From assembly GCF_037325665.1 (NCBI RefSeq), contig NC_090258.1:37112529-37176528 (forward strand): a stretch of DNA of 64,000 nt. The letters run 5' to 3'. Positions 58,490 to 64,000 of the stretch are shown here, in pieces. Position 1 is the stretch's first letter; every line of letters starts with the position of its first letter. The notes beneath the pieces were generated by a model that had not been told where the DNA came from, searched no databases, and saw nothing but the letters and a program-made list of their open reading frames with translations. This DNA is from Littorina saxatilis. Its lineage: Eukaryota > Mollusca > Gastropoda > Littorinimorpha > Littorinidae. The translations under genes and the position numbers were made by a program.

Positions 58490-61400
58490 AAGGGAAGCAA
58501 CCCAAGCAAAAAAGTAGCAAGCTTGCTACCCTGGGTTGCCTCCCGTAGCGTGCATCACGCCACAGATCTCGTACCAAATACGAGACACCCTCATTCGACA
58601 TCTTTCAGCCAGAGAGACAGGTCGTGCTTGATTTCGCTCCTAGGCTGTTGTTTGCTGTCTGCTTGACACCCACCAGCCTCGGCTCCCCGTCTGCTCATAG
58701 CTGTTTCTAGCGGTGAGATTGTTCCATTTTGTTGTTGTTTGCATTGCCATTCTGCTGAGAATTTTCTCGTCCGCGGACTTGTGAATTTTGCTCGGTAGTT
58801 TGTTGCCGTGGCCGCCATTTTGGTCGCCATTTTTCGCATACACGTGGTGTTTTTTGCTGGTTAGTTTGGGTCCGTGCTCGGACTTTTAGCGTCGACCAGT
58901 AGCACTATTACCTGCTTGTAACTTGTACCTTGTGCTAGTTTATTCTGCTGAAGTTTTACGTCCTAGAGACTTGTGTATTTTCAGTAGTTTGTTTTTCTCG
59001 CGTGACATCATGTCTGATAGTGAGAAAAAGCGAGCGGCTAAGGCCGAGAGTAAGGGCAAAGGCCCTGGCAAACCTAAGTCCTCGGCTTCTACTTCTTCGG
59101 CTAGGAACCCCACGGTTCACGTTTCTGACCCGAAGACTAACTTCGTTTTTTCGGTGCCCTTTTCGGCGCCGGAGGAAACTTCGTCTGGCTCGCGTGCGGC
59201 GGGCTTGACCGCTACCACGTCCGTTTCAACCCCGGTACCTGTGCCGGAGGCTGGCACTCTTGTGACTAGCCTTTTGTCCTCTTTGATTCCAGAATTTCGG
59301 ACTCTCGTGCGTACAGAGATGGCGCGGACGGACCCTGTTTCCAGCTCTGCCTCCCTCCCGGGGGTGTGCGACCCTCGGTCGTTGGCTTCCTGTGTTCCTG
59401 TTGTTTCCGGATCACCTGTCCAGCCTGCAGGCGTTTCTCTTCTCGGCCGGCGCTCGGTGACTCCCGCTTGCGGGAGTGCACCTGAGCAGGTCCCTTTTGG
59501 GATACGGTCGCCGCAAGGTATGTGCTCGCAGCAGCCGTCCGCGGCAGCTGCACTTCCAGTTCCTGGAAGTAGTGGTTCACTGGACAGCGGACAGACCATG
59601 GTCCCTGCCGGTTTGAGCTACGACTTACGTAAGCAGTCGCTCGCGGCAGCTTCCCTTCCGGCTCCGGCCGGAAGTAGTGGTTCATTGGACAGCGGACAGA
59701 CCATGGTCCCTGCCGGTGTGCGCTACGAATTACGTAAGCAGTCGCTCGCGGCAGCTTCCCTTCCGGCTCCGGCCGGAAGTAGTGGTTCACTGGACAGCGG
59801 ACAGACCATGGTCCCTGCCGGTTTGAGCTACGAACTACGTAAGCAGTCGTTTGCGGCAGCTTCTCTTCCGGCTCAGGCCGGAAGTGTTGGTTCACTGGTA
59901 TGCGGACAGACCATGGTCCCTTCCGGTTTGAGCTTTGCCCAGTTTCAGCAGCCGTTTCCGGCAGCTGCCCTTCCTGCCTTGGCGGGAAGTGTGGGTCCAG
60001 CCGGTCGTGCACAGTCCTCTGTCACTTCCGGTTCCGGCCTAGGGCTCCCGGGTTGTAGCTGGCAGACTCCACAGCCATGGCATAGCTATGCGGTGGCGTC
60101 TGCTCTTACAGCTCCTCCCGGTTCTTCCGGTTCGGTTCACGCTGCGTCCGTTGGGATGCCGGTGGATTTCGAATTCGGTCGTCCTCCTGGGCATTCGGGC
60201 TTTCAGCCTCTGTTGGGTCAGCAGCAGCCACCCACTCCGGTGGTGACTGCTAGCTCCTCCCTATTTAAAGTTTCCGGTTCGGTTCCCGCTGCTTCCGTTG
60301 TGTCGCCGGTGAATTTCGAATACGGTGGTTCTCCTGGGCATACAGGCTTTTTGCCTCTGTTGGGACAGCAGCAGCCACCCACTTCGGTGGTGGCCGCTAG
60401 CTCCTCTCGTCAGCTGCCTTCGGTTGTTGGTGACTCTCATCTTCCTCTTAGTCAGGGGTGCGAGTTTCATCGATGGCCAACAGGATGGGCGTTCGGCTTA
60501 CGGCCTTCCCTCGCAGCGTCATTTGTCGGGTTCTTTTGGCTATGAGCCGTCCCCTTCAGGTGGCGTTTCGGACTTCGGGTCCGTGTACGAGGAGCAGCTG
60601 CCTTCGGCGGCTCTGGCCAGCTTCCGAATTTACGTCAGCAGTCGTTCGCGGCAGCCGCTTCCAGCTCCGGCCGGAAGTAGAGGTTCACTTGCTAGTGCAC
60701 AGACTACTGTCACGTCTGGTTCGAGCCTTGTCCTATGACAGCGGTCGCCCGCGACAGCTGTCCTTCCGGTTCCGACCGGAAGTGTAGGTTCACTGGTTAG
60801 TGCACAGGCTACTGTCACGCCCGGTTCGAGCCTTGCCTTACGTCGGCAGTCGTACGCGACAGCGGCACTTCCGGTTCACGGAAGTAGTGCCTCGTTGGAA
60901 GGTGGACAAATAATGATCCCATCCTGCTTGAGCTGCGCTATACGTAAGCAGTCGTCCGCGACAGCTTCTATTCCGGCTCCGGCTGGAAATGTTAGTTCCG
61001 GCAGCTTCGCTTCCGGCCTTGGCAGGAGGGTAGGTCAAGCGGGTAGTGCACAGGTTACTGTCACTTCCGGTTCTGGCCTACGGCCTACCTTTGGGTTCCG
61101 AGCTTCAGCTCGTAGGTGGCTCAGCACCAGCTTTGGCATAGCGCTGCTGTTGCTGCCGCACTTCCGGCTCCTCCCGGATTTTCCGGTTCAGTTCCCGCTG
61201 CTTCCGTTTGGTCACCGGTGAATTTCGAACAAAGCTTGCCCTATGGGCATACAGGCTTCTTGCCTCTGTCGGGACAGCAGCATCCACACACTCCGGTGGT
61301 GGCCGCTAGCTCCTCTCTCCCACTTTCCTTGGTTTTTGATTCCTCTCACCCTCCCCTCAGTTAGGGAATGAGCACAATCGATTGCCAACAGGAAGGACTT

Positions 61401-64000
61401 CGGTTGGCAAAGAGGAAGCAGCTACTTCTGGTTCGAAGAATCGCCCTTTGTAGCTTGTCACCTTTTTGCCTTTTCGCCGAGCCCCCCTCTTCGACAGGGG
61501 GTGGCCTCCGGCGTCAGTTTCGTTGCTGGTTCCTCAGGGTTCAGCTTCGGAGCTGGCATCGGAATGCCTTGCCGCTCCTGCGCAGGCTTCCTCCTTCGTG
61601 CCCTTAGCGGACCAGAGGAAGTTGCCTTGGCCAAGGTCGTCTCGTAGCCGCCTGTTGGCCTTTCCCCGTCCGCGTGCACCGTTTCCGGTCACGCCGGAAC
61701 TTCTTTCGCTTCTTACGAAGCCGTTGAGGAAGGATTCGGTTCTGCCGTTCTATGGGCAGAATCTCCTATTCTCTGAGGAAGGGGGCTGACAACTTTTGGA
61801 ACTCAGTTCCATTTCCGAGACTCTCCTGCGGGCGCTTTCTCGCGCTTTGGCAGATTCCTTGGCGCCCTTTCCCCTTAGTAAAGGGCAGGACGCGGAGGAA
61901 GTGTCTCACTCCTCTCCACACTTACAAGGGTGGACGAGGCACAGATGAGGCTGTCCCCTCTGCACTATTTCCATGCGGTCTCGTGCGGAAGGGACTTGTT
62001 TCTTGCCCACTCCCGGTTTTCTGAGGAGTCGACAAGGAACATTCTCAGTTCGTCATCCTTGGTGGACGGTCTCTCTCCGGCAGCCTGGCCTCTCATGCCA
62101 GAAGCAGGGGATTGAGACCAACAGAGAACAGCGGTTCCCTTCTTTTGAGCTTCAATTTGAAAGCAGCAAAAGCAGGCCGCTCCTAAGCAGGCTATACCTA
62201 AGCGGACTCAGCCTAAGCGGCCTACGTCCTCAGCTCAGGTGAGATTGTTTCTTTCACAGCCGTCATAGGTACGCTGGGTTTTTGAAACAACAGCCGGCCT
62301 TAGGGCTTCGGGGTTTTAGCCTCGGCGGGAGCAACAGCCATCTCATCCGTTGGAGTTTGTGGTTGTTGTTTTCCTTGTGCTTGTGGCTTCGGGCTTCGAC
62401 ATTCTTTCTCTTTCCCAGCGTATGGGTGCTGAGAGGTCGATTTCCGTTTAAAGGGGGGTTTCTGCCTTTGGGCTTCCCCGTTTTCTCTTGCCACGAGCTT
62501 CTGGGCTCGGTCCAGCTTTGTCTTTCGCCGAGTCTGACTTTGTCTTTCTCTAGCGATCAGACGCGTTCTGGTGTTTCGTCCAAACTTAAGGTTCACTTGA
62601 GTTGGCCTCGGAAGTAACATTCAGATTTTCCTGAGGGTGCATTGTCTGGGCAATGCATGTTTGAGAAGTCATTCTTGGCTTGTCACTTTTTCTCAGGTTT
62701 TTTGGCTACTCCTCCCCTTTTGGGCAGAGGTCTAGCTAATGTTCCAGTTTTCTCGGTGCTGGCCTCTAGGCCAGCATCTTTTTCGGCGGCCGAAACTTTT
62801 GGTTTCTTACTGTGCCTGTGTACTTTGAGTACTTTGGTGCGATGGCCGGCCTACGGGCAGCAAGGCTCTCGGCCTTAGCCTGTGTTATAGTCTCCTGCCT
62901 GTCGTGTTGCGACTTTGGCAATTGGTTCTTGTGACTGCGGATTTCGTCTCTTCCTCTTCTCCATCATGCTTGCATGATGTGAGTTGGGACGATTTCTGCC
63001 GGGTTGGGCTTCCGGCCTGGTCACCCCTTCTTCACTTGCAACTATGACTATTACTGAGAACTCTGGTCTCGGGAGGCTGACGGCTGGTTCGCTTCACGGT
63101 TTTCCGTCTTTCTTACCAGCTTCGTCCTTTCTGTTTCGGGTTTTTTGATTCATTTTCAATTACCTACAAGCAGTCTGCTCTGCGATCACGCTGGCTTTTG
63201 TCATTTTGTTTCCGGTCTCCGGTCACATTAGGATTTGGCCACTGCGGGTCCGCATTTGCGGTGCTTAGGCACTACCTTAGGTCGCTTCGTCCCCCTTTTT
63301 TACCCCTCTCTCTGCTTGCGCAGGGATGGGCATGGGACGACTGGTGACCGTCTCCCTTGAGTTTTGCTCATTGAGGTGGACCCTGGTACTTGATACTCAG
63401 GCGTCTCTCTCTTTCCGGTTTGGAGTTTGGTCACTCTTCCGGAGCTGACTGTTCTCTCAACGGCCTTTGGGCCTCACTCCATCCCAAAGTTTTCTTACTT
63501 TGGCATGTTTGCCTTATGGTCTCCGTGAGGGTCGGTCCTTTTCAGGGCTTAGCCGACAACCTTACGCACGGATCTTTTCCAGGCCATTAGCATTTCCTTC
63601 CATTTAAGGGGGGGGGGGGGGGGGGCAGCTTGTCCTTCCCTCTACTTGGTCGGGTTTATCCAAGACTGGGGTCCTTTTCCGGACTGTTTTACGGTTCAGA
63701 AGATTGGAAGAAGTGCTGGGCACAGCTTACTGGCTCTCTGAGGTTGTCTTTCGCATTTCTTGCCTGAGAGACATCTCGGCTGTCAATCAGGGTGGTTCTC
63801 GGTCCGTTTCTGTCCTTTGGCAGTGGGCCAGTTCCTGGCAAGGGTTTAGAGTGAGTCAGTGGTTGCTTTCTCACGGGATCCTTTCCTGACTTTGGCAGTG
63901 GGCCAGTTTCTTGGCAAGGGATTTTCTTGCCCTCCGCCTTGTCATAGCTTATGCTATCTTTCCCTCGGCTCGGCCCGAGCTCTTTTCCAGGGCCTGGGCC
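58490..64000 (+). mobile_element. Retrotransposon fossil, DIRS-like (suspected), broken, runs off window
   Basis: From a leader with an imperfect palindrome (58496-58541) through a gag-like frame (59010-60545) to decayed downstream coding sequence. Near 63770-63800 a short stretch reads DISAVNQGGSRS, reminiscent of the RNase H segment of DIRS-type elements. GC-rich, unlike the surrounding introns. Downstream of the gag-like frame it carries numerous breaks. The right end lies outside. Same general layout as the left-hand fossil, but terminal sequences differ, so they are different families. The DIRS assignment is inference. Confidence 0.5.
59010..60545 (+). CDS. gag-like frame of the right-hand fossil, with internal repeats
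   Basis: Open frame of 511 codons starting MSDSEKKRAAKAESKGKGPG, a basic Ser-rich start, then a segment LVTSLLSSLIPEFRTLVRTE and a long Pro/Ala/Ser/Gly-rich part. The latter contains about four near-identical repeats of roughly 39 residues (SLAAASLPAPAGSSGSLDSG as core; DNA period about 117 bases, 59540-59945) that fade into diverged copies. I used the ATG at 59010 because the frame upstream has no ATG. It belongs to the transposon, not to the host. Confidence 0.6.
   Translation: MSDSEKKRAAKAESKGKGPGKPKSSASTSSARNPTVHVSDPKTNFVFSVPFSAPEETSSGSRAAGLTATTSVSTPVPVPEAGTLVTSLLSSLIPEFRTLVRTEMARTDPVSSSASLPGVCDPRSLASCVPVVSGSPVQPAGVSLLGRRSVTPACGSAPEQVPFGIRSPQGMCSQQPSAAAALPVPGSSGSLDSGQTMVPAGLSYDLRKQSLAAASLPAPAGSSGSLDSGQTMVPAGVRYELRKQSLAAASLPAPAGSSGSLDSGQTMVPAGLSYELRKQSFAAASLPAQAGSVGSLVCGQTMVPSGLSFAQFQQPFPAAALPALAGSVGPAGRAQSSVTSGSGLGLPGCSWQTPQPWHSYAVASALTAPPGSSGSVHAASVGMPVDFEFGRPPGHSGFQPLLGQQQPPTPVVTASSSLFKVSGSVPAASVVSPVNFEYGGSPGHTGFLPLLGQQQPPTSVVAASSSRQLPSVVGDSHLPLSQGCEFHRWPTGWAFGLRPSLAASFVGFFWL

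Noticed and set aside
59266-60012. 248-codon minus-strand frame
   Set aside because: It is the complement of the repeat-rich gag-like frame; its repeats merely mirror that frame.

Overview
This is animal nuclear DNA, rich in introns and in repeats. Every host gene is split by short-motif GT-AG introns. The repeat families (tRNA-headed SINEs with AAG tails, SINEs ending in a gacgttaaacacc-type tail, TIR elements that I associate with mollusc genomes) make a marine gastropod, possibly a periwinkle-type caenogastropod, my best guess. The taxon is inference; the intron structure and repeats are read directly.

Four host genes can be assembled, as two head-to-head pairs. Pair 1: the 5' end of a V-type H+-ATPase 'a' subunit gene (minus strand, four coding exons, 6408-10775, running off the left edge) faces a complete GATAD1-like chromatin protein (plus strand, four exons, 13204-18087, 303 aa). 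Pair 2: a complete SLC25A39/40-like mitochondrial carrier (minus strand, nine exons, 32542-48068, 360 aa) faces a tetraspanin of the TSPAN13/31 type (plus strand, three exons seen, 50470-56879, running off the right edge). In all four genes the exon joins keep frame.

Everything else is repeats and mobile elements. The two window ends (1-5385 and about 58490-64000) hold broken retrotransposon fossils that look DIRS-like. Both seem to lie inside introns of the flanking partial genes. Between them I can bound, by terminal repeats and/or target-site duplications, a pogo-like element with an internal tandem duplication (26117-28465), three piggyBac-type TTAA elements, a 1.57-kb TTAA element inserted exactly at the GATAD1 stop codon, a group of elements ending CA...TG with 5-6-bp duplications, a decayed spliced Mutator-like transposase gene (39738-42466), two LINE fragments, a Penelope-like fragment, several SINEs (one inserted in another), and a roughly 0.8-0.9-kb unclassified family present four times.

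The most interesting signals are local: partial copies of the first coding exon of the V-ATPase gene and of exon 6 of the carrier gene lying in the adjoining introns, both associated with transposon insertions; the TTAA insertion that shares its target site with the GATAD1 stop codon; and, nested in it, a repeat with about twelve TCAAGGTCA nuclear-receptor-type sites. I did not find a convincing new gene system; the window looks like ordinary host genes in a heavily transposon-shaped landscape.
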